Origin: 2-01-FULL-41-14 sp046317875
GTDB lineage: Bacteria; Pseudomonadota; Alphaproteobacteria; UBA7879; UBA5542
Direction of reading: 5' to 3'
Length of the DNA stretch: 64,000 nucleotides
Assembly: GCA_046317875.1 (NCBI GenBank)
Contig: JBKCVN010000013.1
Span: 82,176-146,175 of the forward strand
In this document: positions 44,939 through 54,841 of the stretch, in pieces
How the letters are laid out: each line of letters begins with the position of its first letter
Numbering within the stretch: the first letter of the stretch is position 1
Translations under genes and position numbers: made by a program
The notes under the pieces: generated by a model
The model's input: only the letters and a program-made list of their open reading frames with translations
Database searches by the model: none
What the model was told of the DNA's origin: nothing

Positions 44939-45637
44939 TTATTTCTTTCCTTGAAAAAATCCCGCCATTTCTTCCGAAACCGATGCGTCTAGGGATGGGA
45001 AAGGCACCCCCCTTGGGCGATCTTCTTTGTGCTTTTTAGGGGCCGCGGGGGCGCCGTAAATATCAGATACTGGATCAACAAATTCTTCATACCCTTCCGC
45101 TCCCGAAAAAGGCACAGGCGATGAATTTGCGATACGCGATTTAGCCTTACCTTTTCCCTTAACCACAGGGTTCGGATCCTCCATGGGGTGGGCTTCTGCT
45201 TCCACCAAATCTGGAACAAAATGTTTTTTTGTGGGCTTTTCAGGTTCCGCCATAGAAAAGTCCATACCATCTAGAAATTCAAGAGCTAAAGAACCCACCT
45301 GCTCACCCAGCACCTCATCAGCACTCAAGCTGAGTTTTTCTAATGGAGAAACAATAGAAAATGGGGTTGCCCCAACGCATACATCCATAGGGCTGCGCTG
45401 CAATCTGGAACGCTTAGTATCTATCTCTTTTGCTTCACAAGGGTCCCCAAAACGCTCAGAGCAAGGGTCTGTTGCTTTCCTTTTAAAGGTTGGTGCCGCA
45501 CCTTCGATTTTGGGCTTAAAAGAAACACGTTTTTCTTCAAAACCAAAATCCGATTCCGCCGCACTCCATCCACAGGATAACGCGCTTATTCCCAAACCAG
45601 CCACTAAAACAAACTTATTTTTTTTAGTTTTTTTCAT
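44939..45637 (-). CDS. Exported hypothetical protein inserted in the dcw cluster
   Basis: 232 residues, not recognised. A signal peptide covers about 1-27 (ending GWSAA). The mature part is short on hydrophobic core and looks largely disordered: EKRVSFKPK at 35-43, basic patches FKRKA, TKRSRLQR and KGKGKAKSR, acidic stretches, and a Pro-rich end. It is on the opposite strand between murF and mraY, bounded by a terminator and palindromic repeats. Base composition is more AT-rich than the dcw genes around it. A host-directed role is only inference. Confidence 0.68.
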   Translation of the reverse strand: MKKTKKNKFVLVAGLGISALSCGWSAAESDFGFEEKRVSFKPKIEGAAPTFKRKATDPCSERFGDPCEAKEIDTKRSRLQRSPMDVCVGATPFSIVSPLEKLSLSADEVLGEQVGSLALEFLDGMDFSMAEPEKPTKKHFVPDLVEAEAHPMEDPNPVVKGKGKAKSRIANSSPVPFSGAEGYEEFVDPVSDIYGAPAAPKKHKEDRPRGVPFPSLDASVSEEMAGFFQGKK

Positions 45638-45956
45638 ATTATAACTTTCTGATTTTATTGATTATTTTTTGCCCTGTTTAACCAGTAAAATCAGATATGT
45701 CAAATATTTTTATAAGCGACGGATGATATTCGTAAATAACAATATTAAGTAAAATAAAGAAAAAAAGCCAAAAATATGGTGTTTCTTAGGCATGACCGCA
45801 TAACAGGCACTTTTTTATGAACAACCCCCAACTGTTTGCTTCCCCATCCCCCCAAATCCCCTAAAACTTTCCGCCTCCCTCCCCATGACAATTTCATAAA
45901 ACTGGATTATGATAGGCTCAAGAGACAATAAAATATAATAAAGTCAGGACTTTAAC
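45638..45956. other. Intergenic region between the inserted gene and mraY
   Basis: 319 bp: the upstream region of the minus-strand exported gene on the left and the mraY promoter on the right (separate entry). C-rich runs lie around 45841-45880. No gene seen. Confidence 0.6.
45885..45913 (+). promoter_or_regulatory. Sigma70-type promoter for mraY and downstream dcw genes
   Basis: ATGACA (45885-45890) and TATGAT (45908-45913) are separated by exactly 17 bp, five of six matches to consensus at each. Transcription would start about 35-40 bases before the mraY ATG, which has an AGGA site. Confidence 0.7.
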
Positions 45957-47048
45957 ATGCTGTATAATCTGCTCTATCCTTTGGCTGGAAAGATTCATTT
46001 TTTTAACCTTTTTAAATACATCACTTTTCGCACGGCCTGTGCCACGCTCACATCCCTATTGATTGGGTTTTTAATGGGCCCCCACATCATTTCGTTCATG
46101 CGGAAAATTCAGGGCAAGGGACAACCCATCCGGGCCGAAGGTCCCCAAACTCATCTTCTCACCAAAAAGGGCACGCCCACCATGGGGGGCAGCATTATCC
46201 TAATTGGCGTTACCTTCAGCACTTTATTATGGGGAGATCTCACCAACCCCTTTTTGTGGATTGTATTATTGGTGTGCCTCAGCCTGGGTCTGTTGGGCGG
46301 CTTTGATGATTATATGAAGGTCAGCAAACAAAACCCCAAGGGCATGCTCAGTAAAGTTAAATTCATGGGCCAATTATGTGTGGGGATTGCGGCCTCGTAT
46401 TTCATTACGCGGTATTTGCCCACCAACCTGGATAATCATCTGGCCCTTCCCTTTTTCAAGGATATTCTTTTAAATATGGGTCTTTTTTTTATGCCCCTGG
46501 CGGTGTTGGTCATTGTGGGCAGCTCGAATGCGGTGAACCTGACGGATGGATTAGATGGTTTGGCCATTGGCCCCTCTATTATTACCACCACCTGTTTTGG
46601 GTTAATTGCTTATTTGGTGGGAAATGCTGTTTTTGCCCATCATTTGCAATTACATTTCGTGCCCGGCAGTGGGGAATTAACCGTCTTCTGCGGGGCCCTA
46701 GTGGGCGCCAGTTTGGGCTTTTTGTGGTACAACGCCCCACCCGCCCAAATTTTCATGGGCGACATGGGCTCCCTGGCCATTGGGGGCGCCTTGGGGGCCA
46801 TTGGTGTTATTACCAAACACGAATTGGTGCTGGCCTTGATTGGGGGCCTGTTTGTGATTGAAACCCTTTCGGTTGTAATTCAGGTGGCCTACTTTAAATA
46901 CTCGGGCGGTAAGCGCATTTTCTTAATGGCGCCGCTCCATCATCATTTCGAAAAAAAGGGGTGGTCCGAATCCACGGTGGTCATTCGGTTTTGGATCATC
47001 TCCATCATTTTGGCCCTGGTGGGGTTGGCCACCCTTAAATTACGGTAA
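45957..47048 (+). CDS. mraY: Phospho-MurNAc-pentapeptide transferase
   Basis: 363 residues, about ten membrane segments. It makes lipid I from UDP-MurNAc-pentapeptide and undecaprenyl phosphate. Motifs: KKGTPTMGGSIIL, LLGGFDDYMKV, NAVNLTDGLDGLAIGP (the catalytic Asp region), FMGDMGSLAIGG, and APLHHHFEKKGWSE. It is the first gene of the second half of the dcw cluster and has its own promoter. Confidence 0.97.
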   Translation: MLYNLLYPLAGKIHFFNLFKYITFRTACATLTSLLIGFLMGPHIISFMRKIQGKGQPIRAEGPQTHLLTKKGTPTMGGSIILIGVTFSTLLWGDLTNPFLWIVLLVCLSLGLLGGFDDYMKVSKQNPKGMLSKVKFMGQLCVGIAASYFITRYLPTNLDNHLALPFFKDILLNMGLFFMPLAVLVIVGSSNAVNLTDGLDGLAIGPSIITTTCFGLIAYLVGNAVFAHHLQLHFVPGSGELTVFCGALVGASLGFLWYNAPPAQIFMGDMGSLAIGGALGAIGVITKHELVLALIGGLFVIETLSVVIQVAYFKYSGGKRIFLMAPLHHHFEKKGWSESTVVIRFWIISIILALVGLATLKLR

Positions 47049-47066
47049 CACCTGCAGGCAAACGGC

Positions 47067-48488
47067 ATGACCTTTAAAAACAAATCTTTTTATGTGGTGG
47101 GTCTGGGGAAGTCGGGCCTGTCCACACTTCATGCCCTTAAAAAGGGGGGTGCCCAGCTGTGGGCATGGGATGATCAAACCCTTCCTGAAAAAGATTTAAA
47201 AACCATGGGGATCCCCGCCACCCCCCCTAAAGACGCCCCGTGGCATACTCTTGATGCCCTGGTCCTTAGCCCCGGCATCCCCCACCACTTGCCCCACCCC
47301 CATCCGGCGGCCCTTTTGGCCCAACAGCACACTATTCCCATTCTGTGCGATGTGGATCTTTTTTTCCAATCCCGGTCCCAACAGGCCTTTGTGGGCATTA
47401 CGGGCAGCAATGGGAAATCCACCACCACGTCCCTGACGGCCCACCTTTTAAAAGCTGCGGGCATCAAGTCCGAAGCCGGGGGGAATTTGGGCATTCCCGC
47501 CTTTGATATTCCCAGTTTGGGCCCCAAAGGCATCCATGTGATGGAGCTATCGTCCTTTCAGCTGGAACGCATCCATACGCCTGTTTTGGATGTGGCCGTC
47601 TTTTTGAACATTTCCCCCAATCATCTGGACCGGCATGGCGATATGGTTCATTACCAACAGGCAAAACTTCATATTTTCGATCTTTTAAAACCCCAGGGCA
47701 AAAAGATTATCGGGGTGGATTCGCCTCTGACGGACGCCATTTATAAATCCCTTGAAGGCCCCCACACCATTCCCATTTCTGGCCAGCGCCTGCTTAATAC
47801 AGGCGTCTACGTGGATCAGGGATGGCTAATCGATCATCTGGGTCCCCTGCCCCAACAAATTATACACCTGCCCTCGTTGCCCTTTTTGAAGGGGGCCCAT
47901 AATCACCAAAATATTGCGGCCAGTTATGCGGTGGCACGGCTTCAGGGGAACATCTCTGTTGAAACGTTCACCCATGCCCTGCATACCTATCAAGGCCTGC
48001 CCCATCGCCAAGAATGGGTGGGTGAAAAGGATGGCATTATTTTTATTAACGACAGCAAAGCCACCACCCTCGAGGCGGCCACCAAATCCCTGGGGGCCTT
48101 TTTCGATATTTACTGGATTGTGGGCGGCGAAGCCAAAGAGGGTTCGGTAGATCTTCCGCCCATCCGTCCCTTTTTCACCCATATTCATCAGGTCCACACC
48201 ATGGGGTCATCGGCCCAGGCCTATTATGACTTATTAAAAGACCATATTCCCACCCAGGCCCACACCACATTGCCCCAGGCGCTCAAGGCGGCCTGGACCG
48301 ATGCCCAAAGCCGGGGGAAAAAAGCCACCATTCTCTTGGCCCCCGCCTGTGCCTCGTATGATCAATATAAAAACTTTGAAGAACGGGGCGACCATTTTCG
48401 AACGCTGGTGGCAAGCCTATTAAACAAGAAAAGTTCAGGGCAAAAAAAGCCCTCGTCTAAACCTAAAAAGGATTCTAAAAAATGCTAG
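47067..48488 (+). CDS. murD: UDP-MurNAc-L-alanine:D-glutamate ligase
   Basis: 473 residues. It adds D-Glu to UDP-MurNAc-L-Ala. Motifs: VVGLGKSGLS Rossmann start, LSPGIP, ITGSNGKSTTTSLTAHLL for ATP, ELSSFQLE, NISPNHLDRHGDM, FINDSKATTLEA, and LLAPACASYDQYKNFEERGDHF at the end (quoted in part). A Lys/Ser-rich tail is extra. It overlaps ftsW by 7 bp. Confidence 0.96.
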   Translation: MTFKNKSFYVVGLGKSGLSTLHALKKGGAQLWAWDDQTLPEKDLKTMGIPATPPKDAPWHTLDALVLSPGIPHHLPHPHPAALLAQQHTIPILCDVDLFFQSRSQQAFVGITGSNGKSTTTSLTAHLLKAAGIKSEAGGNLGIPAFDIPSLGPKGIHVMELSSFQLERIHTPVLDVAVFLNISPNHLDRHGDMVHYQQAKLHIFDLLKPQGKKIIGVDSPLTDAIYKSLEGPHTIPISGQRLLNTGVYVDQGWLIDHLGPLPQQIIHLPSLPFLKGAHNHQNIAASYAVARLQGNISVETFTHALHTYQGLPHRQEWVGEKDGIIFINDSKATTLEAATKSLGAFFDIYWIVGGEAKEGSVDLPPIRPFFTHIHQVHTMGSSAQAYYDLLKDHIPTQAHTTLPQALKAAWTDAQSRGKKATILLAPACASYDQYKNFEERGDHFRTLVASLLNKKSSGQKKPSSKPKKDSKKC

Positions 48489-49609
48489 GTCAATCTTTTG
48501 CGCGCACCGACCGCAGTATTCTGGGCCAGTGGTGGTGGACCATCGATCGATGGTTATTTTTGGCCTTACTTCTATTGATGATCACAGGCCTATTCCTTAG
48601 TTTTGCGGCCAGCCCCAGCGTGGCCCAACGCATTGGGCTCGATTCCTTCTTCTTTGTACGGCGACATGTCTTATTCCTGATCCCCGCCATGGTCATTATG
48701 GTCTCCGTTTCCTTACTGTCGCCCCGAAAAATTCGTTTACTGGCCTGGGGGCTATTTATCTTTTTCGTCATGTGTTTGGTGCTGACGCCCTTCATTGGCC
48801 TTGAAACCAAGGGGGCCCGCCGCTGGATTAACTTTATGGGCTTTTCCCTCCAAGCCTCCGAATTTATTAAGCCCACCTTTGCGGTGATTGCCGCCTGGCT
48901 TTTGTCCCAACCCAAAACCCAACACGCCCTGTCGGCCACCAATATTGCCATCTTTTTGTATCTCACGGTGGTGGGGCTTATTTTATTGCAGCCCGATTTT
49001 GGGATGGTGTTTGTTATTACCTTTGTGTGGTTCTTTCAGTTTTATCTGGCAGGTCTTCCCCTGTTCTGGGTGTATTTGCTGGGGGGGTTGGCCGTCACGG
49101 GGGTGACCGCGGCCTATTTCGTCTTCCCCCATGTGGCCAGCCGTATTGATCGGTTTATGAATCCCCAAACGGGCGACCAATATCAAATCACGCGCTCGCT
49201 GGAAGCTTTTCGGGAAGGGGGCATTTTTGGACGAGGCCCCGGTGAAGGCATTATTAAAAAGAACCTGCCCGACTGTCACGCAGACTTCGTGTTTTCGGTG
49301 GCGGGCGAGGAATTCGGGTTTTTCTTTTGTTTGTTTATCCTGGCCCTGTTCTTATTTATTACGGGCCGGTGTTTATGGCATGCCCGCCGAGAAAAGAATT
49401 TTTTCATGACCCTGGCCATCAGTGGCATCACCTTTCAATTTGCCTTGCAAGCCATGATCAATATGGGGTCCAGTCTTCATTTGATTCCCACCAAGGGAAT
49501 GACCCTTCCCTTCCTCAGTTATGGGGGATCTTCCTTATTGGCCATTGCCTTGGGCATGGGCATGGTAATGGGCTTCACCAAAAGGCGCTTGGATGATAAA
49601 GGTCTTTAA
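48482..49609 (+). CDS. ftsW: Septal peptidoglycan glycosyltransferase FtsW
   Basis: 375 residues, SEDS family with about ten membrane segments. FtsW polymerises lipid II at the septum with FtsI. Motifs: KGARRWINFMGFSLQASEFI, then LLQPDFGMVFVI, GEGIIKKNLPDCHADFVFSV, GEEFGFF, and PTKGMTLPFLSYGGSSLLA. It lies between murD and murG with overlaps on both sides. Confidence 0.96.
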   Translation: MLGQSFARTDRSILGQWWWTIDRWLFLALLLLMITGLFLSFAASPSVAQRIGLDSFFFVRRHVLFLIPAMVIMVSVSLLSPRKIRLLAWGLFIFFVMCLVLTPFIGLETKGARRWINFMGFSLQASEFIKPTFAVIAAWLLSQPKTQHALSATNIAIFLYLTVVGLILLQPDFGMVFVITFVWFFQFYLAGLPLFWVYLLGGLAVTGVTAAYFVFPHVASRIDRFMNPQTGDQYQITRSLEAFREGGIFGRGPGEGIIKKNLPDCHADFVFSVAGEEFGFFFCLFILALFLFITGRCLWHARREKNFFMTLAISGITFQFALQAMINMGSSLHLIPTKGMTLPFLSYGGSSLLAIALGMGMVMGFTKRRLDDKGL

Positions 49610-50711
49610 ACACCTGAAAAAACCCTATGTGGTGGTGGTGGGCGGCGGTACGGGGGGCCACATTTTCCCGGCCCAGGCCGTGGCGGAAAAACTGCACCAA
49701 CGGGGTCACCATGTTCTGTATATGACCGATACCCGGGGACTCGCCTATCATGCGAAACCTGCGGGCGTCCCCATGGCCGTGTTAAAGCTCCCTCCCTATC
49801 GCCCCGGGTTGATGAACAAAATATCCCTGGCCCTTCGTCTTACCGCTGGAATTTTATCCGTGTCTTTGTTGTTTCTATGGAAACGCCCCGCTTTGGTGGT
49901 GGGCTTTGGGGGCTATCCCAGTTTTCCCCCACTGGCCGCCGCCGTAGTTGAACGCATTCCCTTTATGATGCATGAACAAAATGCGTACGTGGGACGTGTC
50001 ACCCGCTGGCTGGCTCGCTTTGCAGAAAAAATCACCTCTACCTTTCCCAGCATGAAAGGGGTGCGTCCCGCCGATCTCTCCAAAATCGTGCTGACCGGCA
50101 ACCCCATTCGTCCCAGCATCAAAGCCCTTCGGAACATGCCCTATAAAGCCCCTTCAAAAACCATCCACCTGTTTGTGGTGGGGGGCAGCCAGGGGGCCAA
50201 AATCTTCAGCACCCTTTTACCCCAAGCCATTGCCTTGCTGCCAGCCGATTTGCGTCAACGCCTCAGCATCGTGCAACAGTGCCGCCCTGAATTTGAACAG
50301 ACCACCACCGACCTTTATAAAACAGCAGGGGTCAAGGTGACCCTGGCCCCCTTTTTCCAAGATATTGCGGCCGAATATAAAAAAGCCCACTTGATCCTGT
50401 CTCGGGCTGGTGCGTCCACGGTCACCGAATTGGCTGTTATTGGTCGACCCGCCCTTTTCTTTCCCCTGCCCACGGCCATGGATGACCATCAACGACACAA
50501 TGCCCAGTCCCTGGTGGATCGAAAAGCGGGATGGATGGTCCATGAAAATGGACTCACCGCCCCCCTATTGGCAGAAACCCTGAACAAAATACTAGTTGAT
50601 ATAAAAGGGCTTGAAAAAGCTGCAGAAAACATTCATGCTGTAGGAGTAACCACAGCAGATGAACTTTTGGCAGACGTGGTGGAAACCCTTCTGCTTCCTG
50701 TTGAAAAATAA
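49593..50711 (+). CDS. murG: Lipid II synthase, GlcNAc transferase MurG
   Basis: 372 residues, GT28 fold. It adds GlcNAc to lipid I on the inner membrane face. Motifs: GGGTGGHIFPAQAVAE, GFGGYPSFPPL, HEQNAYVGRVTRWLARF, VVGGSQGAKIFS, and LSRAGASTVTELAVIGRPAL. It starts 17 bp inside ftsW. A 123-bp gap then precedes murC. Confidence 0.96.
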   Translation: MIKVFKHLKKPYVVVVGGGTGGHIFPAQAVAEKLHQRGHHVLYMTDTRGLAYHAKPAGVPMAVLKLPPYRPGLMNKISLALRLTAGILSVSLLFLWKRPALVVGFGGYPSFPPLAAAVVERIPFMMHEQNAYVGRVTRWLARFAEKITSTFPSMKGVRPADLSKIVLTGNPIRPSIKALRNMPYKAPSKTIHLFVVGGSQGAKIFSTLLPQAIALLPADLRQRLSIVQQCRPEFEQTTTDLYKTAGVKVTLAPFFQDIAAEYKKAHLILSRAGASTVTELAVIGRPALFFPLPTAMDDHQRHNAQSLVDRKAGWMVHENGLTAPLLAETLNKILVDIKGLEKAAENIHAVGVTTADELLADVVETLLLPVEK

Positions 50712-50834
50712 GGTTATATATAATTTAGGGACTGCTTACTTGGGATTTCCTCTTCTTTATCGCACGCAAAGAAAAAGTTCCCAGAGGGGCTATAAAATAA
50801 AAAAAATATAAGATACATATAACGTGAACTTAAA

Positions 50835-52223
50835 ATGAAAACACACCCCCTTACAATTGGCCGGCTCCATATCATCGGTATTGGTGGCATCGGTATGAGC
50901 AGTATTGCAGAAGTCCTTCACCGCCTGGGCCACCATGTGCAGGGCAGCGATCAGTCGGCGAATGCCAACACGGAACGCCTGGAAAAAATGGGCATTCGGA
51001 TCTTCATCGGGGCCAAAGCCGACCACATAGAAAACGCCACCACCGTTATCCGTTCTTCGGCCGTTCGCGATACCCACGTGGAAGTGAAAGCAGCCCTGGA
51101 TAAAAACATTGCAGTGCTGTCACGGGCCGAATTATTGGCCGAGATCATGCGCTATAAGGCCACCATTTCTGTCAGTGGTACCCATGGTAAAACCACCACC
51201 ACGTCCCTTATGGCTACCCTATTATTACATGCCGGCCTTGATCCCACCATTCTCAGCGGGGGCATTTTAACCGACCTGCACTCCAACGCCCATGCGGGGG
51301 ACGGATCCTGGATGGTGGTCGAAGCCGACGAATCGGATAAAACCTTTATTCAAATCCCCAGCACCATTGCCATCATTACGAACATTGAACCCGAACATAT
51401 GGAAAGTTATGGCAGTTTTGAAAATCTAAAGGATTCTTTCGTTCAGTTTGCCAATGGCGTGCCCTTTTATGGGTTTTCCGTGATGTGTCTGGACCATCCC
51501 ACGGTTAAAGAAATTTTACCCCGTATTATCAAGCCCCACATTACCTATGGCACCACATCGGATGCCGATTGTTACGCCACCAACATTCAGTCCTCGACCC
51601 AGGGGATGCGGTTTGATGCCCATTTCCAAGACTATAGTATTTTAGATGTTCAACTGGCCCTTCATGGGCACCACAATGTGCTGAATGCCTTGGCTGTGAT
51701 TGTGGTGGGTGTCAAGCTGGGCATATTCCCTGATACCATTAAAAAAACATTGGCTTCCTTTGGGGGTGTAAAACGCCGCTTTACAAAAGTGGGCGAAGTA
51801 AACGGCATCACCTTTATCGATGATTACGCTCACCACCCCACCGAAATCAAGGCAGTGTTAAAAGCGGCCCGGGGTGTGGGTTCGGGCAAGGTGATCGCCG
51901 TGGTGCAGCCCCACCGATACAGCCGCCTTCGTGATTTATTTCAAGAATTTTCAACTTGTTTCACCGATGCTGATACCGTAATTTTGGCGCCAGTATATTC
52001 AGCCGGAGAATCCCCCATTCAAAACATCAGCCACCAAGAACTGGCCAATGCCGTAAGAACCCATTTCTCAGGGGATGTGTACACCATCGAATCCGAAAGC
52101 GAACTGGCGCCCCTGATTGCCCAAATGGCCCACAGTGATGACTATGTCATTCTTATGGGGGCCGGCAGCATCAGCCAATGGGCCCATGCCTTACCTACCC
52201 AGATCAAACCCCTGTCGAGGTAG
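50835..52223 (+). CDS. murC: UDP-N-acetylmuramate:L-alanine ligase
   Basis: 462 residues. It adds the first amino acid to UDP-MurNAc. Motifs: HIIGIGGIGMSSIAEVLHRL, SGTHGKTTTTSLMATLL for ATP, VVEADESDKTF, NIEPEHMESYGSFE, and FIDDYAHHPTEIKAVL. It may have its own promoter in the AT-rich 123 bp before it; none stands out. Confidence 0.97.
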   Translation: MKTHPLTIGRLHIIGIGGIGMSSIAEVLHRLGHHVQGSDQSANANTERLEKMGIRIFIGAKADHIENATTVIRSSAVRDTHVEVKAALDKNIAVLSRAELLAEIMRYKATISVSGTHGKTTTTSLMATLLLHAGLDPTILSGGILTDLHSNAHAGDGSWMVVEADESDKTFIQIPSTIAIITNIEPEHMESYGSFENLKDSFVQFANGVPFYGFSVMCLDHPTVKEILPRIIKPHITYGTTSDADCYATNIQSSTQGMRFDAHFQDYSILDVQLALHGHHNVLNALAVIVVGVKLGIFPDTIKKTLASFGGVKRRFTKVGEVNGITFIDDYAHHPTEIKAVLKAARGVGSGKVIAVVQPHRYSRLRDLFQEFSTCFTDADTVILAPVYSAGESPIQNISHQELANAVRTHFSGDVYTIESESELAPLIAQMAHSDDYVILMGAGSISQWAHALPTQIKPLSR

Positions 52224-52225
52224 CC

Positions 52226-53128
52226 ATGGTCACCGATCTTCTTCCTCTCTTACCCAAAATACGGGGGCGGTATCAACCCCATAGCCCCCTGGGCCCCCAG
52301 GTGTGGTTCCGCACGGGAGGGCCGGCCCAGGTTTTGTTCAAGCCCCAGGATGAAGATGATTTACAACATTTTTTAAAGCACACCCCCCTTTCCATTCCTG
52401 TGACTGTTATTGGGGTGGGGTCAAACCTGTTGATCCGCGATGGGGGTGTCCCCGGCGTCGTGATTAAACTGGGCAAAGGGTTTAACGACATTACTGTTCA
52501 AGGCACCACACTCACCGCTGGCGCCGCCGCCCTTGACCGGACCGTGGCGCTGGAAAGTGCGCATCATGGTCTCGCCGGTTTTGAATACCTGGTGGGCATC
52601 CCCGGCACCATAGGGGGGGCTGTTAAAATGAATGCGGGCGCCTATGGCCAAGAGGTCAAAGACCATTTGATCTCGTGCCAAGTTTTAACCCGCACGGGTG
52701 AACGGCTCACAAAAAATCCATCCGATCTTCAGTTTGCCTATCGCAGCAGCCAATTATCCGAGCATGACATTGTAATTTCTGCCACCTTCCAGGGTACCCC
52801 CCAAGATCCTGCGCTGCTGCATGCCCGCCTTCAGGAAATTATGCACCAACGGGAAGCCACCCAGCCCGTCCGCAGCCGCACGGGGGGCAGCACCTTTAAA
52901 AACCCCCTTCCCCACAAGGCCTGGGAACTGATCGACCAGGCGGGCTGTCGGGGCCTTACAAAAGGGGGCGCCCAGGTCTCGGAAAAACACTGCAATTTTT
53001 TAATCAATACAGGCACGGCCACCTCGGCCGATCTCGAAGCGCTGGGCACCGAAGTGCAAAAGCGTGTTCTGGAAAAAACAGGCATTTCCCTGGAATGGGA
53101 AATTAAACGTATCGGAGTACCCTCATGA
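52226..53128 (+). CDS. murB: UDP-N-acetylenolpyruvoylglucosamine reductase
   Basis: 300 residues from ATG 52226, two bases after the murC stop; a longer in-frame start inside murC is unlikely. It reduces the MurA product to UDP-MurNAc, using FAD and NADPH. Motifs: WFRTGGPAQVLFKP and VIGVGSNLLIRDGG for FAD, GIPGTIGGAVKMNAGAYGQE, the catalytic Ser in RTGGSTFKNP, and a final SLEWEIKRIG. It overlaps ddl by 4 bp. Confidence 0.96.
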   Translation: MVTDLLPLLPKIRGRYQPHSPLGPQVWFRTGGPAQVLFKPQDEDDLQHFLKHTPLSIPVTVIGVGSNLLIRDGGVPGVVIKLGKGFNDITVQGTTLTAGAAALDRTVALESAHHGLAGFEYLVGIPGTIGGAVKMNAGAYGQEVKDHLISCQVLTRTGERLTKNPSDLQFAYRSSQLSEHDIVISATFQGTPQDPALLHARLQEIMHQREATQPVRSRTGGSTFKNPLPHKAWELIDQAGCRGLTKGGAQVSEKHCNFLINTGTATSADLEALGTEVQKRVLEKTGISLEWEIKRIGVPS

Positions 53129-54075
53129 CCGCCTCTATTCATCTTAAAAAAGGGCATGTGCCCGCAGAAACCACCGTGGCCCTGCTCATGGGCGGTTGGA
53201 ATAACGAACGCGAAGTCTCCCTCATGTCGGGTAAAGGCATTCTGGCCTCGCTTCAACGCCAAGGATACCAGGTGAAGGTTTTGGAATTAAAGCGGGACAT
53301 GCACGAGCTCATCACCTTCCTGAGCCCCAAACCCCACATCGTTTTTATGAATGCCCTTCATGGTTTGTTTTTTGAAGATGGTCGCTTGCAAGGGCTTCTG
53401 GATATTCTACAAATTCCCTACACGGGGTCCAATGCCTTGGCCTCGGCTTTAGGGATGCATAAACCCACCAGCCTTAAGATTTTCCAAAGTATGGGCATTC
53501 CCACGGCCAAGGGGGGCGTGTATAAATGGTCCCACATTAAAAGCCAGCATCCCATGCATGCGCCTTATGTTGTAAAACCCATAGATGAAGGGTCTAGCGT
53601 TGGCGTATATATTATTCATGACACCAGCAAGCCCCTGGAAGACCAAATTCATTGGTCTTTTGGGGAAGATGTATTGGTGGAAGAATATATCGCTGGACAA
53701 GAGCTCTCGTGCGCCGTCATCGAAAACCAAGCCCTTGGTGTTTTGGAACTGGCGCCCAAAGAGGGTTTTTACGATTTTTCGAATAAATATACGGATGGAA
53801 AAACCGAGCATCACATGCCTGCCCGGATCCCCCAAGAGGTTTATAACAAGATTATGGATTATACGGAACGCGCTCATAAAGCCTTGGAATGTGCAGGAAT
53901 CACCCGCTGTGATATCCGATATGATGCGGCCACGGGCAAAATAGCGTTCTTGGAAATCAACACCCTTCCTGGCTTTACCCCGCTCTCGTTGGCCCCTGAA
54001 ATGGCCCAGTATCGGGGCATTTCATACGACCAATTGGTCTATTCCCTCATCGAGGAGGGTCTATGTCGCGCCTAG
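53125..54075 (+). CDS. ddl: D-alanine-D-alanine ligase
   Basis: 316 residues, ATP-grasp. It makes the D-Ala-D-Ala used by MurF. Motifs: LMGGWNNEREVSLMSG, NALHGLFFEDGRLQGLLDIL, YVVKPIDEGSSVGVYI, VEEYIAGQELSCAVI, and FLEINTLPGFTPLSLAPEMA. ATGA overlap with murB and a 13-bp overlap with ftsQ. Confidence 0.96.
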   Translation: MTASIHLKKGHVPAETTVALLMGGWNNEREVSLMSGKGILASLQRQGYQVKVLELKRDMHELITFLSPKPHIVFMNALHGLFFEDGRLQGLLDILQIPYTGSNALASALGMHKPTSLKIFQSMGIPTAKGGVYKWSHIKSQHPMHAPYVVKPIDEGSSVGVYIIHDTSKPLEDQIHWSFGEDVLVEEYIAGQELSCAVIENQALGVLELAPKEGFYDFSNKYTDGKTEHHMPARIPQEVYNKIMDYTERAHKALECAGITRCDIRYDAATGKIAFLEINTLPGFTPLSLAPEMAQYRGISYDQLVYSLIEEGLCRA

Positions 54076-54839
54076 CCGCCACACGCCCCCCTCTGCGCAA
54101 ACAATCCCTGCCCAAATGGAAGCTTTTCTTCAAATTGGGGCTGGCGGGTTTTTTGGCACTGGCGGTCCTGTTGGCCTGGTTTTCCTATTCTGGTCTCTTA
54201 AGCCGTACCTACACGGCCCTTGTCCATCGGTATGAACACATCCAGCTGGTGGTGGGCCTCCAGGTTAAAAAAGTAATCATCAATGGGCGCCGCACCATTC
54301 CCCATCACGATATTTTAAAGGGTCTTGAAATTAACCTGGGCGATCCCTTCTCCCGCTTTGATCTGGAAATTGCCTACAGTCAGCTCAGCCAGCATCCCTG
54401 GGTCAAGTCGGTTATTATTCAACGGCAGTGGCCCGATGCCATTCATGTGCACCTGAAGGAACGCATCCCCGCGGCTTTGTGGCAATACCACCAAAAGGTG
54501 GTGTTGGTGGACCAAGAAGGCGAAGTTTTAACGTCCAAAGTGGATAATTATACCCATTTTCCGTTGGTGATTGGCCCCGGTGCACCCCAAAAGGCCCATG
54601 CCTTGATCCAGGCCCTGAAACAGCACCCGCTGCTCCAAGCCGAAGTCAGCGCCGCCACCCGCATTGGTCAAAGACGGTGGGATCTGCGGCTTAAAAATGG
54701 GATCACCCTGATGCTTCCCGAAGAAAACTATGAACAAAGCTTGAAAACAGTAGAAGGCTTACAAACAAAAATCCAAATTTTTGAAAAGGCAAAAAAGGTC
54801 ATCGACCTGCGATTGCCCCATAAAATGGTGATGAGGTAA
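54063..54839 (+). CDS. ftsQ: Cell division protein FtsQ
   Basis: 258 residues: a basic cytoplasmic start, one membrane segment (about 27-45), then a POTRA domain (KKVIINGRRTIPHHDILKGL, AYSQLSQHPWVKSVIIQRQW, then HVHLKERIPAALW) and a beta domain. FtsQ links early and late divisome proteins and binds FtsL/FtsB. Overlaps ddl; ftsA follows after 2 bp. Confidence 0.93.
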   Translation: MSRLAATRPPLRKQSLPKWKLFFKLGLAGFLALAVLLAWFSYSGLLSRTYTALVHRYEHIQLVVGLQVKKVIINGRRTIPHHDILKGLEINLGDPFSRFDLEIAYSQLSQHPWVKSVIIQRQWPDAIHVHLKERIPAALWQYHQKVVLVDQEGEVLTSKVDNYTHFPLVIGPGAPQKAHALIQALKQHPLLQAEVSAATRIGQRRWDLRLKNGITLMLPEENYEQSLKTVEGLQTKIQIFEKAKKVIDLRLPHKMVMR

Positions 54840-54841
54840 AA

